Shown: piece after piece, positions 45,081 through 58,231 of the stretch | Position numbering within the stretch: position 1 is the stretch's first letter | Layout: each line of letters starts with the position of its first letter | Origin: Anaerococcus obesiensis ph10 | GTDB taxonomy: Bacteria; Bacillota; Clostridia; Tissierellales; Peptoniphilaceae | DNA: 64,000 nt | Direction of reading: 5' to 3' | Assembly: GCF_000311745.1 (NCBI RefSeq) | Contig: NZ_HE978531.1 | Span: 878,540 to 942,539 of the forward strand | The notes under the pieces: generated by a model | What the model saw: only the letters and a program-made list of their open reading frames with translations | Told to the model about the DNA's origin: nothing | Database searches by the model: none | Position numbers and translations under genes: made by a program

Positions 45081-45114
45081 GTATACAATTTCTATTTACA
45101 TTTAGGAGGGAAAA

Positions 45115-46542
45115 ATGGATTACAACAAAATTAATGACGAAATTATTGAACAAATCAAATTATCAGTAAATGGAAAAGTTTATGTAGGAGAAGAAATTAA
45201 TGAAGATTTCTTTCACGATGAAATGCCAATTTATGGCGAAGGAATCCCTGATGTTTTGATTGACGCTACTTGCAAGGAAGATGTTTCAAAAATAATGAAA
45301 ATTTGTAATGAAAATAAAATTCCTGTTATAGCAAGAGGTGCTGGTAGTGGTTTGACTGGCGCTGGTGTTGCTATTAAAAATGGCGTAATGATTAATATGC
45401 AATCCATGAACAAAATTTTAGAATTTGATGAAGAAAATTTAGTTGTTAGAGTTGAACCTGGTGTTTTATTAAGTACTTTGGCTCAAACTTGTCTTGATAA
45501 GGGATATTTATATCCACCTGATCCAGGCGAAAAAAATGCTACACTTGGCGGAAACGTTTCATTAAATGCAGGAGGAATGCGTGCTGTTAAATATGGCACA
45601 ACTCGTGATTATGTAAGAAAAATGGAAGTTGTTCTTCCTAGTGGAGAAATTACAACTTTTGGATCTATTGTTTCTAAATCATCTACTGGTTATTCTTTAA
45701 AAGATTTGATGGTTGGAAGTGAAGGAACTCTTGGAATTATTACTGAGCTTACTTTAAAAATCGTTCCAAATCCAAAACATACTGTTTCTTTAATCGTACC
45801 TTTTGAAGATTTGGATGATTGTATTTCTACTGTTCCTAAATTATTCCAAAATAATTTAAATCCACAAGCTATTGAGTTTATGGAAAGAGATATAGTTATA
45901 GCTAGTGAAAAATACATAGGCAAAGAAACTTTCCCTAAAAATATGGAAGGAATTGATGTTGGAGCTTATTTATTAATTACTTTTGATGGTGATGATGAGG
46001 ATCTAATCGACAATACTCTTGAGCAAGCTGCTGAAGTTTTGGTTGATAATGGCGCAATTGATGTTTTGGTTGCTGATACTCCAAATTCAATTAGAGATGC
46101 TTGGGCTGCAAGAAGTTCTTTCCTTGAAGCTATTGAAACACAAAATAAACTTTTGGATGAGTGCGACGTTGTAGTTCCTGTAACAAAAATTGCTGAATAT
46201 ATTAATTTTGTTAATAAGGAAAGTGAATCTTATATGTTTAATGTTAAATCGTTCGGCCATGCTGGAGATGGAAACTTGCATATTTACACCCTATCAAATG
46301 AAGAAGATAAACTTGATCAATTTAAAGAAGAAGTTGATAAATTTATGGATGTAATCTATAAAAAAGCTTATGATTTGGGAGGAAAAATTTCTGGAGAACA
46401 CGGAATAGGAAACGGAAAGAAAAAATATCTAAAGAGCTTTGAAGGTAACGTTAATATTGAAATAATGAGAGGAATTAAAAAAGCATTTGACCCAAATATG
46501 ATTTTGAATCCAGATAAAGTTATTGCCTTATTAGGTGAATAA
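45115..46542 (+). CDS. FAD-linked lactate/2-hydroxyacid dehydrogenase (GlcD/LctD-like)
   Basis: The 475-residue protein has an FAD_binding_4 domain (PVIARGAGSGLTGAGV; LGGNVSLNAGGMRAVKYGTTRDYV; VGSEGTLGIIT) and a C-terminal FAD-oxidase domain with the metal/substrate histidines (FGHAGDGNLHIYT, GEHGIGNGKK). It is the size of D-lactate dehydrogenase LctD, which in Acetobacterium works with EtfAB in lactate oxidation; glycolate oxidase GlcD is the alternative. AGGAGGG lies 6 bases before the ATG. First gene of an operon with lrgA and lrgB. Confidence 0.88.
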   Translation: MDYNKINDEIIEQIKLSVNGKVYVGEEINEDFFHDEMPIYGEGIPDVLIDATCKEDVSKIMKICNENKIPVIARGAGSGLTGAGVAIKNGVMINMQSMNKILEFDEENLVVRVEPGVLLSTLAQTCLDKGYLYPPDPGEKNATLGGNVSLNAGGMRAVKYGTTRDYVRKMEVVLPSGEITTFGSIVSKSSTGYSLKDLMVGSEGTLGIITELTLKIVPNPKHTVSLIVPFEDLDDCISTVPKLFQNNLNPQAIEFMERDIVIASEKYIGKETFPKNMEGIDVGAYLLITFDGDDEDLIDNTLEQAAEVLVDNGAIDVLVADTPNSIRDAWAARSSFLEAIETQNKLLDECDVVVPVTKIAEYINFVNKESESYMFNVKSFGHAGDGNLHIYTLSNEEDKLDQFKEEVDKFMDVIYKKAYDLGGKISGEHGIGNGKKKYLKSFEGNVNIEIMRGIKKAFDPNMILNPDKVIALLGE

Positions 46543-46559
46543 ATTTAAAGGATTTGATT

Positions 46560-46910
46560 ATGAATTACCTAAAAGAATTTGTAATCCTTTGTGTTTGTTT
46601 ATTTTTAGGAGCTATTACAAGAAGTATTATAAATTATCCAATACCAGAACCTGTTTATGGAATGATTTATCTTTTTATAGCCCTACAATTTAACATACTC
46701 AAAAGTGAAGATATAAAAGAAACTTCTGATGGTATTTTAAAAAATTTAGCTTTTCTTTTTGTACCAGCAGGAGTAGGAATACTTGCTAATGTCGATGTCA
46801 TTAAAGGAAAAATTTTCCAAATAATTATTTTAGTTATAATTGGAACAATAATTTCAATGGCTCTTACAGGACTTGTAGTGCAATTTTTACAAAGGAGGAA
46901 AGATGCTTGA
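46560..46910 (+). CDS. lrgA: LrgA/CidA family membrane protein
   Basis: The 116-residue, four-helix protein has the LrgA pattern: GAITRSIINYPIPEPVYGMIYLFIALQF, then LAFLFVPAGVGILAN. Family members resemble holins but with LrgB form a pyruvate transporter in Bacillus (PftAB). The ATG at 46560 is used, 7 bases behind AAAGGA; an in-frame TTG at 46554 is too close. It overlaps lrgB by 8 bases. Its place behind lactate dehydrogenase favours transport of pyruvate or lactate. Confidence 0.9.
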   Translation: MNYLKEFVILCVCLFLGAITRSIINYPIPEPVYGMIYLFIALQFNILKSEDIKETSDGILKNLAFLFVPAGVGILANVDVIKGKIFQIIILVIIGTIISMALTGLVVQFLQRRKDA

Positions 46911-47595
46911 TAATCAATATTTTGGTATAGTTTTATCCTTTGCTGCCTACGAAATTGGAAAATGGATAAATAAAAAATTAAAAACTCCTATAGCAAATCC
47001 ACTTCTCATTGCTATACTTTTGATTATAGGATTTTTATCCATCACAGGAATCGACTATGAATATTACAAAAAAGGTGGAGATTTTATAGCATTTTTTATA
47101 GGACCTGCAACAGTTGCAATGGTTTTAGATTTATATGCAAATCTTGACACACTAAAGAAAAATATTTTGCCAATACTTGTTGGAGTTGGATTTGGAACAA
47201 TATTTTCATTTGTACTTGCCATATTTTTATCAAAAATATTCCAAATTGATAAAAATTTAGTTGCAAGTTTAATTCCACAATCAATAACAACAGCAATAGC
47301 CATTTCACTTTCCGGAGAATACCAAGGAATAATTGGACTTACTGCAATTGTCGTTGTAATTAGAGGAGTAAGCGGAGCAGTTTTTGCCCCTATTGTAATG
47401 AAAATATTTAGAATAAAAGATCCAGTTGCCCAAGGAGTAGCCATAGGCACATCATCCCACGCAGTTGGAACAAGTCAAGCAAGACTTATGGGAGAAATTC
47501 AAGGAGCAATGAGCGGACTATCAATTGCTATTGCTGGAATAACAGCAGTAATAATAATGCCACTTGCTATGAAATTAGTTGAAATAATAATTTAA
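46903..47595 (+). CDS. lrgB: LrgB family membrane protein
   Basis: The 230-residue protein has six or more helices and the LrgB segments NPLLIAILLIIGFL, FFIGPATVAMVLDLYANLD, LVASLIPQSITTAIAI, and GTSSHAVGTSQARLMGEIQGAMSGLSIAIAG. AGGAGG lies inside the end of lrgA. It is the obligate partner of LrgA. Confidence 0.94.
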   Translation: MLDNQYFGIVLSFAAYEIGKWINKKLKTPIANPLLIAILLIIGFLSITGIDYEYYKKGGDFIAFFIGPATVAMVLDLYANLDTLKKNILPILVGVGFGTIFSFVLAIFLSKIFQIDKNLVASLIPQSITTAIAISLSGEYQGIIGLTAIVVVIRGVSGAVFAPIVMKIFRIKDPVAQGVAIGTSSHAVGTSQARLMGEIQGAMSGLSIAIAGITAVIIMPLAMKLVEIII

Positions 47596-47601
47596 TAGAA
47601 A

Positions 47602-47633
47602 AATAAAATGAGCCTAAATTGGCTCATTTTATT
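47602..47633. terminator. Bidirectional terminator, lrgB / ATP-cone gene
   Basis: AAAATGAGCC, loop TAAATT, GGCTCATTTTATTT overlaps the stop codon of the convergent ATP-cone gene. Confidence 0.88.
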
Positions 47634-48021
47634 TGCTTTTAATATAAGATTTATAGCTTTCTAGCACTTTTTTGTAACCATCTTCTTCTAAAATATTTTC
47701 TACATATTCTTTTATTTTTGCTGTAGGAATAATTCTCTTGTGGTTTTTTTCTACCATTTTCATTAAATCATTTTTTAAAATTGATATATCTGATGTATTA
47801 AGGTCAATATTTCCATCTCTTGCTGCATTTTTTATTGATCTTAATATCTTGTCAATATCAAATAATTCAATTTTTCCATTTCTTTTTTTAACATATAATT
47901 TGTTGTCCAAAAAATTTTCAATAACTTCAATCTTCGCTTTATCCAATTCATCTGCAATTTCTTCTATTGATAAATTTTTTCCTTGATAATAATCGATAAT
48001 TATTTTTGTAAGATCTGACAT
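47629..48021 (-). CDS. ATP-cone protein with N-terminal HTH-like segment
   Basis: This is a 130-residue protein. Residues about 44-128 match an ATP-cone: VKKRNGKIELFDIDKILRSI, ARDGNIDLNTSD, and IIPTAKIKEYVENILEEDGYKKVLESY, the nucleotide-sensing module of NrdR and ribonucleotide reductases. Residues 1-43 have no zinc ribbon (unlike NrdR) but look like a helix-turn-helix (YYQGKNLSIEEIADELDKAKIEVIENFL). A transcription regulator sensing ATP/dATP is the best guess. GGGGGA precedes the ATG; the gene lies alone upstream of guaB in the opposite sense to lrgB. Confidence 0.8.
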   Translation of the reverse strand: MSDLTKIIIDYYQGKNLSIEEIADELDKAKIEVIENFLDNKLYVKKRNGKIELFDIDKILRSIKNAARDGNIDLNTSDISILKNDLMKMVEKNHKRIIPTAKIKEYVENILEEDGYKKVLESYKSYIKSK

Positions 48022-48069
48022 ATATCCCCCTAATTTTTTTCTTTTTATATTCTTACCCTAATTTTTTAG

Positions 48070-48105
48070 AAAATAAAAGATTGGACAAAATCCAATCTTT
48101 TTTAT
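48070..48105. terminator. Terminator after guaB
   Basis: AAAAGATTGGA, loop CAAAA, TCCAATCTTTTTT. On the minus strand it ends the purH-purL-guaB transcript just upstream of the ATP-cone gene. Confidence 0.85.
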
Positions 48106-48108
48106 TTA

Positions 48109-53236
<5,128 letters not shown>

Positions 53237-53245
53237 ATCATATCC

Positions 53246-54751
53246 TTAATGTCTAAAGTGTCTGTTGTTGGTAAATACCATGGACATTTTGTACTCATTA
53301 CATTTTTCAATTGAATCCTTATCTCTAATTGATCCACCTGGTTGGATTATTGATTTTACTCCAATTTTGTGAGCAAATTCTACACAATCATCAAATGGGA
53401 AAAAGGCATCAGATGACATAATTGAATCAGTAAAGTCTACATCTGGGTGGTTATTTTTGATTGATTCCAATGCCCAAATTCTTGAAGTTTGTCCACAGCC
53501 AACTCCCAAAGTTTTTCCATCTTTAACAATTACAATTGCATTTGATTTTGTATATTTTACAACTTTCATTGCAAATTTTAAATCATCAATATCTTTTTTT
53601 TCTGGTTTTACTTCAGTTACAACTTCAAAATCATCTTCTTTTGAATCGGTATCTTGAACTAAAACTTTTCCTTCCAAATATTTAACATCTTCTTCAACCA
53701 TATCTTTTGATAAGTCAACTTTTATTATACGAACATTTTTCTTTTTAGATAAAATTTCCAAAGCCTCTTTTGTAAAGTCATTTGCTGCAATAATTTCTAG
53801 GAAAATTTCACTCATCATACTTGCAGTTTTTTCATCAACTACTCCATTTAGGGCAACAATTCCACCAAAAATTGATAAAGAATCAGCCTCATATGCTTTT
53901 TTGTAAGCATCAAAAGCATTTTCTCCAATAGCAGCTCCACAAGGAGATTGGTGTTTTAAAGCTACACAAGAATTTTCTCCAAGTTCTTTAGCAAGTTCCA
54001 AAGCAATATTTAAATCATTATAATTATTAAAGCTCATTGCCTTGCCGTGTAAAATTTCTATATCTTTTAAAAGTCCTTTTGCATAAGTATCTTCATAAAG
54101 ACTTGCTTTTTGGCTTGGATTTTCTCCATATCTTAAATCCTCAATTTTTCTAAGACCATAAGTTTTATATTCACTTTCTTTTTTGGTTAAATCTTTGAAA
54201 AATCTAGAAATTACACTATCATAATAAGCTGTAAGAGAATAAGCTTTCATAGCCAAATATCTTCTATATTCTAAATCAACTTGATTATTTTCTAATTTTT
54301 CCAAAAATTCATCATAATCACTTGGGTCAGTCAAAACTACACAGTCCTTGTGATTTTTGGCAGCAGATCTAATCAAAGTAGGCCCACCTATATCAATATT
54401 TTCAATAATATTGTCAACATCATTACTCTTTAAGGACTCTTCAAACTTATATAAATTTACAACAACTATATCAATATCTTTGATATTATTTTCTTCCACA
54501 GTTTTTTTGTGATTTTCGTCATCTCTTTTGTAAAGAATTCCTCCATGAACATAAGGAGATAAAGTTTTTACCCTACCATCCAAAATTTCAGGAAAATTTG
54601 TTATCTCTTCAATTTCTTTTACATCTACTCCGCTTTCTTTAATTTTTTTATATGTACCGCCAGTAGATACAATTTCCACACCTAATTCACTCAATCCTCT
54701 AGCAAGTTTTTCTACATCCTTTTTTTCAGTAACAGATATTAAAGCTCTCAT
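53246..54751 (-). CDS. purH: Bifunctional AICAR transformylase / IMP cyclohydrolase PurH
   Basis: The 501-residue enzyme makes the last two steps to IMP. The cyclohydrolase domain (residues 1-~140: STGGTYKKI, GRVKTLSPYVHGGILYKRD) is followed by the transformylase (LRYGENPSQKASLY; ALKHQSPCGAAIG with the catalytic Lys-His; SDAFFPFDDCVEFAHKIGVKSIIQPGGSIRD). GGGAGGG lies 6 bases before the ATG. It is the first gene of purH-purL-guaB, behind a leader with an ORF and terminator hairpin. Confidence 0.96.
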   Translation of the reverse strand: MRALISVTEKKDVEKLARGLSELGVEIVSTGGTYKKIKESGVDVKEIEEITNFPEILDGRVKTLSPYVHGGILYKRDDENHKKTVEENNIKDIDIVVVNLYKFEESLKSNDVDNIIENIDIGGPTLIRSAAKNHKDCVVLTDPSDYDEFLEKLENNQVDLEYRRYLAMKAYSLTAYYDSVISRFFKDLTKKESEYKTYGLRKIEDLRYGENPSQKASLYEDTYAKGLLKDIEILHGKAMSFNNYNDLNIALELAKELGENSCVALKHQSPCGAAIGENAFDAYKKAYEADSLSIFGGIVALNGVVDEKTASMMSEIFLEIIAANDFTKEALEILSKKKNVRIIKVDLSKDMVEEDVKYLEGKVLVQDTDSKEDDFEVVTEVKPEKKDIDDLKFAMKVVKYTKSNAIVIVKDGKTLGVGCGQTSRIWALESIKNNHPDVDFTDSIMSSDAFFPFDDCVEFAHKIGVKSIIQPGGSIRDKDSIEKCNEYKMSMVFTNNRHFRH

Positions 54752-54789
54752 TAATCCCTCCCATAAGCTTTTAGTCTAAATTTAAAGAC

Positions 54790-54821
54790 AAGAAAAGGGA
54801 AGCTAACAAAATTAGCTTCCC
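54790..54821 (-). terminator. Strong hairpin terminator in the purH leader (attenuator?)
   Basis: On the minus strand GGGAAGCTAA, loop TTTTG, TTAGCTTCCC and then TTTTCTT. It stands about 40 bases before purH and 150 bases after a promoter on the same strand. The stop codon of a 45-codon leader ORF is in its 5' arm. Confidence 0.75.
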
Positions 54822-54949
54822 TGATAAAACATTACTCCATTCATAGACAAATTTGGGCATAGAAATTCACAGAAAGATCTTAGCCTTTCAATTTTTTTCA
54901 TAGATAAAATCATAATTGTAAATTTTTCAATTTTAAAAATAAAATCCAT
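54812..54949 (-). CDS. Putative 45-residue leader peptide before purH
   Basis: A short ORF begins with ATG at 54949, 7 bases behind GGGGGTA, and ends at a TAA located in the 5' arm of the terminator hairpin. The product (starting MDFIFKIEKF, ending NGVMFYQGS) is rich in Phe, Met and Lys and matches no family I know. The position suggests coupling between its translation and the terminator. It is weakly supported as a protein gene. Confidence 0.4.
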   Translation of the reverse strand: MDFIFKIEKFTIMILSMKKIERLRSFCEFLCPNLSMNGVMFYQGS

Positions 54950-54978
54950 GATAAATACCCCCAAATGAATGTAAAATA

Positions 54979-55007
54979 ATCATACCACAATATTTTTAAA
55001 AATTAAA
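54979..55007 (-). promoter_or_regulatory. Promoter of the purH leader
   Basis: On the minus strand TTTAAT (55002-55007) and TATGAT (54979-54984, preceded by TG, an extended -10) are 17 bases apart. Transcription would start near 54972. Confidence 0.6.
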
Positions 55008-55050
55008 GATATATTTTTATTTTTTAAGAAAATTAATAATTTTTTGCAAT

Positions 55051-55134
55051 CTACATTTTTCTAGCTTTGTATTTGCTTTTGCACTTATCCTCTATCTTCA
55101 ATAATTTCTATGCAATTTTAGCAATTATTCCCAT
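55051..55134 (-). other. Tiny ORF MGIIAKIA with a stop, and in-frame continuation
   Basis: An ATG at 55134 has a near-perfect ribosome site (AAGGAGGG, 5 bases). After eight codons (MGIIAKIA) a TAG follows; the same frame then continues KLLKIEDKCKSKYKARKM to the next stop at 55051. If the first stop is a recent change, the original peptide would be a 27-residue basic, amphipathic peptide. No other support. Confidence 0.25.
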
Positions 55135-55152
55135 ATTTTCCCTCCTTGAACT

Positions 55153-55240
55153 TAAATGACCATTATTGTATAATTATGTCATTAAATGACTTAATTAAAT
55201 TTTAAGATGCTTAATGTCTTTTGCCAAGACTTTAAATGTC
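55153..55240. promoter_or_regulatory. Operator-like motif array before the XRE gene
   Basis: TAAATGAC at 55153 and 55183, TTAATGTC at 55211 and TAAATGTC at 55233 repeat the same core. The second copy is part of a perfect palindrome GTCATTAAATGAC (55178-55190). The array lies between the XRE gene and the divergent purH leader. Sequence from 54752 to 55275 holds nothing else clear. Confidence 0.5.
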
Positions 55241-55275
55241 TATCAGTCTTTGAGTGTATATTAAAAGGAGAAATT

Positions 55276-55674
55276 ATGAGTTTTGAATCTAAGTTAAGAA
55301 AGCTTCGCGAAAATAAAAATTTAACTCAAGAAGAGCTGGCAAAGCTTGTTGGTGTTTCTTTAAAAACTATTTCAAGATATGAAATGGGAGAATCTAAACC
55401 GAGATATAGAAAAATTTATGATAAACTTGCAGAGGTTTTGGACACTAGCCACGATTATCTTGTAACTGATGAGGAGAATTTTATTCTTGATGCTAGGGAA
55501 AAATACGGCTACAAGGGAGCAAAAGATGCAAAGGAAATGGTTGATGGGGTAATTGGTCTTATGGCTGGTGGAGAAATAAATGAAGAGGATAAAAAAGCAA
55601 TCCTTGATTCTATCCAAGAGGCCTACTATATTGCAAAAAATAAGAATAAAAAATATAACCCTCACAATGATTAG
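55276..55674 (+). CDS. XRE-family transcriptional regulator (ImmR-like)
   Basis: The 132-residue regulator has an N-terminal helix-turn-helix (LRKLRENKNLTQEELAKLVGVSLKTISRYEMGESKPR), a linker, and a C-terminal segment (AKEMVDGVIGLMAGGEINEEDKKAILDSIQEAYYIAKNKNKKY) that I know from XRE repressors paired with ImmA proteases. The ATG at 55276 follows AAGGAGAAATT. The next gene, 7 bases on, encodes the protease. No mobile-element genes are near, so this is a chromosomal stress or developmental switch rather than an ICE remnant, as far as can be seen. Confidence 0.9.
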   Translation: MSFESKLRKLRENKNLTQEELAKLVGVSLKTISRYEMGESKPRYRKIYDKLAEVLDTSHDYLVTDEENFILDAREKYGYKGAKDAKEMVDGVIGLMAGGEINEEDKKAILDSIQEAYYIAKNKNKKYNPHND

Positions 55675-55681
55675 GTGAAAT

Positions 55682-56233
55682 ATGTCTTTTTTATACGATG
55701 AAATTTTTGATGATGTAAAAAAATTAATTAAAAAATATGACAGCAGAAATCCAAAAGAAATTTTAATTCAAAGGGGCGTAAATATAATTGCTTTTAAGGA
55801 AAATACAAAACTTTTGGGTATGTATAAAATTATCAAAAGAAATTCTTTTGTTTTTTACAATCCCTTTGTTGACAAAAGAATTCAAAATATGGTTTTTGCT
55901 CACGAATTGGGCCATGACCTTTATCACAAAGATATGGCAAAAAATGAAAATCTGATTGAGTATGAACTTTTTGATATAAATAGTGAAATGGAATTGTGTG
56001 CAAATATTTTTGCAGCTCATCTTCTTTTGGATGAAAAAGAACTGATAAATGATGTAAAAGCAGGCTATACTTACAACCAACTAGCCTCTATGTATAATGT
56101 GAATGTAAATCTTATGATTTTTAAATTAAATGAGATGCATAGGATGGGCATGAATATAAAAAAAGAAGAAGCTGATCCTAATTTTTTTAAGGATATTAAC
56201 GGCAAGGATATAAGAAATCATGATATATACTGA
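55682..56233 (+). CDS. ImmA/IrrE-family metallopeptidase
   Basis: The 183-residue protein has the zinc-peptidase motif HELGH in MVFAHELGHDLYHKDM (near residue 77), a downstream acidic ligand region (EMELCANIFAAHLLLDE), and the C-terminal helices common to ImmA. ImmA-type proteases cleave their partner XRE repressor after a signal. The ATG follows AGGTGAAAT. Its end overlaps the mnmM gene by 14 bases. Confidence 0.92.
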   Translation: MSFLYDEIFDDVKKLIKKYDSRNPKEILIQRGVNIIAFKENTKLLGMYKIIKRNSFVFYNPFVDKRIQNMVFAHELGHDLYHKDMAKNENLIEYELFDINSEMELCANIFAAHLLLDEKELINDVKAGYTYNQLASMYNVNVNLMIFKLNEMHRMGMNIKKEEADPNFFKDINGKDIRNHDIY

Positions 56234-56783
56234 TGAAATTATAAATAATCCGGTAAAACTTTCCCATTATTTGATAGAAAATAGGGTGAAAAATAATATA
56301 AGAGCTTGCGATATGACAGCAGGAAACGGCAAGGATTCAAAATTTATTTTGGATAAGAAAAATCCCAAAATTTTGTATGCTTTTGATATACAAAAACTTT
56401 CACAAGAAAGATGTGAAAAACTTATAGGTCAAAGGGATAATTTTAAATTTATCCTTGATGATCACAAAAATATTGAAAAATATATAGAAGAAAAAATTGA
56501 CCTTTTTATCTATAATTTGGGATTTTTGCCAAAAGGAGATAAGTCAATTACAACAAATCATAAGTCTGTGATACAATCTCTAAAATCTTGTTTGGATTTA
56601 TTAAATGAAAAAGGTCTTATTCTTATAACTTTTTATCCAGGTCATGAAGAAGGCAAAAATGAGGAAAAATATGTGGGAGAATTTTTAAAAAATCTAGATC
56701 AAAAAACATTTCAAGTCATAAAATATAATTTTTATAATCAAATAAACAATCCTCCCTTCCTTATTTCCATAAGAAAGGTGTGA
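56220..56783 (+). CDS. mnmM: MnmM-type tRNA methyltransferase (YtqB-like)
   Basis: The 187-residue class I methyltransferase has SAM-binding ACDMTAGNGKDSKFIL, the LYAFDIQ strand, and the YtqB signature YNLGFLPKGDKSITTNHKSVIQSL. YtqB/MnmM proteins methylate the wobble uridine nm5U to mnm5U in tRNA. The ATG at 56220 is inside the immA gene with AAGGATATAAG upstream, so a tRNA-modification gene is translationally coupled to a stress-protease gene. Assignment rests on motif resemblance. Confidence 0.85.
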   Translation: MIYTDEIINNPVKLSHYLIENRVKNNIRACDMTAGNGKDSKFILDKKNPKILYAFDIQKLSQERCEKLIGQRDNFKFILDDHKNIEKYIEEKIDLFIYNLGFLPKGDKSITTNHKSVIQSLKSCLDLLNEKGLILITFYPGHEEGKNEEKYVGEFLKNLDQKTFQVIKYNFYNQINNPPFLISIRKV

Positions 56784-56828
56784 AAGAAATTTTTATTTGT
56801 TATAATTAATTAGGAAAGGATAAATTAG

Positions 56829-58153
56829 ATGAAAAAAAGAAGACTTTTTCCCTTTGCTATAATTTCACTCTTACTTATTTTGGCTTTTTTGAATTTTACA
56901 AGTCCAAAAAATGCTGAAAAAATAAATCTTCCAAGCTTGGAAGAAAAAAAGATGAAAGATTTGACAAAGGATAAATATATAGAAGATTTTGAATTTGCCT
57001 ACAATATTTTAGAAACTTATTATCCTTATTTTGACATAAATAAGAAAATTAATAATATTGACTGGTTAGGAAAAAAAGAAACCTTCAAAAAATATATAGA
57101 AAATTCCAAAAATGATGTGGACTTTGGCTTGAGAATGAATAAAATTTTGTATGAGCTAAATAACGACCACACCCAAATAATTGACCAAAATCAGGCAGTT
57201 GAAATGTATATAACCTACTACAAAATGCCAGAAAATGATTGGCGTCATTATATAAGCCATGTTTATGAAAAGGAAAATGTAAGAAGAAGATACAATTTAG
57301 ATAATAAAAAAATAAATGATTATTTGAAATACAACCAGTATGAAACAAAAGCTAAAATAAATAAAAATAATAATATTTTAGGAAAGGCAACAGAAAATTC
57401 AAACGAAATTCGTACAGACAATATTGAAGCTAAAGATATAAATGATAAGATAGGATATTTAAAAATTAATTCAATGGTAAATTATGATTATTCAAATTAT
57501 GACCGAAAAAAATTGAAAACCTATCTAAAAAAAGTAAAAACAAAAAAGCTCTAGTTATTGATATAAGAGGAAATACTGGTGGCGATTCTAGATATTGGCA
57601 AGATTTTCTTCTTCCACAAATTATAGATAAGCCATATTCTACAAGTTATTATTCTTTTATCAAAAAAGGAGATTTAAATAAGAAAGTAATAAGCCAAGAA
57701 AAATACAAAGAAGGCGTAAGCGAATTTTTAAATGCAAGTAATTTTTCAAATGATACAAAACAGATACTTTCAAAATTTGATTATTACACAAATTATCCTG
57801 CAAAAATAAGCCCAAGCGAAGATTCCATAAAATTTAAAGGAAACATCTATCTTCTTATAGATTCGTCAGTATTTTCATCAGCAGAAATGCTAGCATCTTT
57901 TTGCAAAGAAACAAAACTTGCAACAATTGTAGGAAGCCAAAGCAAGGGAGATGGAATTGGAACTGACCCCTTGCAAATTGATTTGCCAAATTCTGGATAT
58001 GTATTGAGATTTTCAAAAGAAATCGGAGTGACTGAATCAGGATATATAAACGAAATAGAAAAAACAAATCCTGACATAAATATAGATTCAAATAGATTTG
58101 ATGAAATAAAAGACCAACCAATAATACAAAAAATTATAGAAATAGAAGGCTAA
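56829..58153 (+). pseudogene. S41-family (tail-specific) protease, frameshifted
   Basis: The first piece (to 57554) has a signal/anchor helix and the N-terminal helical domain and ends abruptly as KTKKL. One additional A in the A-runs at 57536-57547 continues the frame as KKALVIDIRGNTGGDSRYW into the second piece to 58153, with the catalytic serine in SSVFSSAEMLA and the lysine region GSQSKGDGIGTDP. The joined protein of about 441 residues is full length for this S41 type, an extracellular or membrane-anchored peptidase. The most likely cause is a base missing in the sequence; otherwise the catalytic domain is cut off. Confidence 0.85.
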
Positions 58154-58167
58154 GGCCTTCTATTTTC
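58141..58167 (+). terminator. Terminator at the end of the S41 gene
   Basis: AATAGAAGGC and GGCCTTCTATT form a stem around the TAA stop codon (58151-58153), followed by TTTC. Confidence 0.75.
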
Positions 58168-58231
58168 TTATATAAAAATATCAAGTATAGTTTCTTCGTT
58201 GATAAATTTTTTCCGAAAAAAAGGAGTAGCA

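Larger units (their letters stand above)
44259..45114. other. Large divergent intergenic region
   Basis: About 860 bases, extremely AT-rich, between bcd and the lactate dehydrogenase gene. It holds two minus-strand promoters (44343-44371, 44641-44668), a Rex-like site, and a plus-strand promoter with a palindromic operator at the right end. I saw no ORF with a ribosome site and no RNA gene in the remaining part (about 44700-45000). Confidence 0.6.

Noticed and set aside
54752..55007. Purine, ZTP or tetrahydrofolate riboswitch before purH
   Set aside because: I looked for their conserved cores and saw none; the leader instead has an ORF and a simple terminator.
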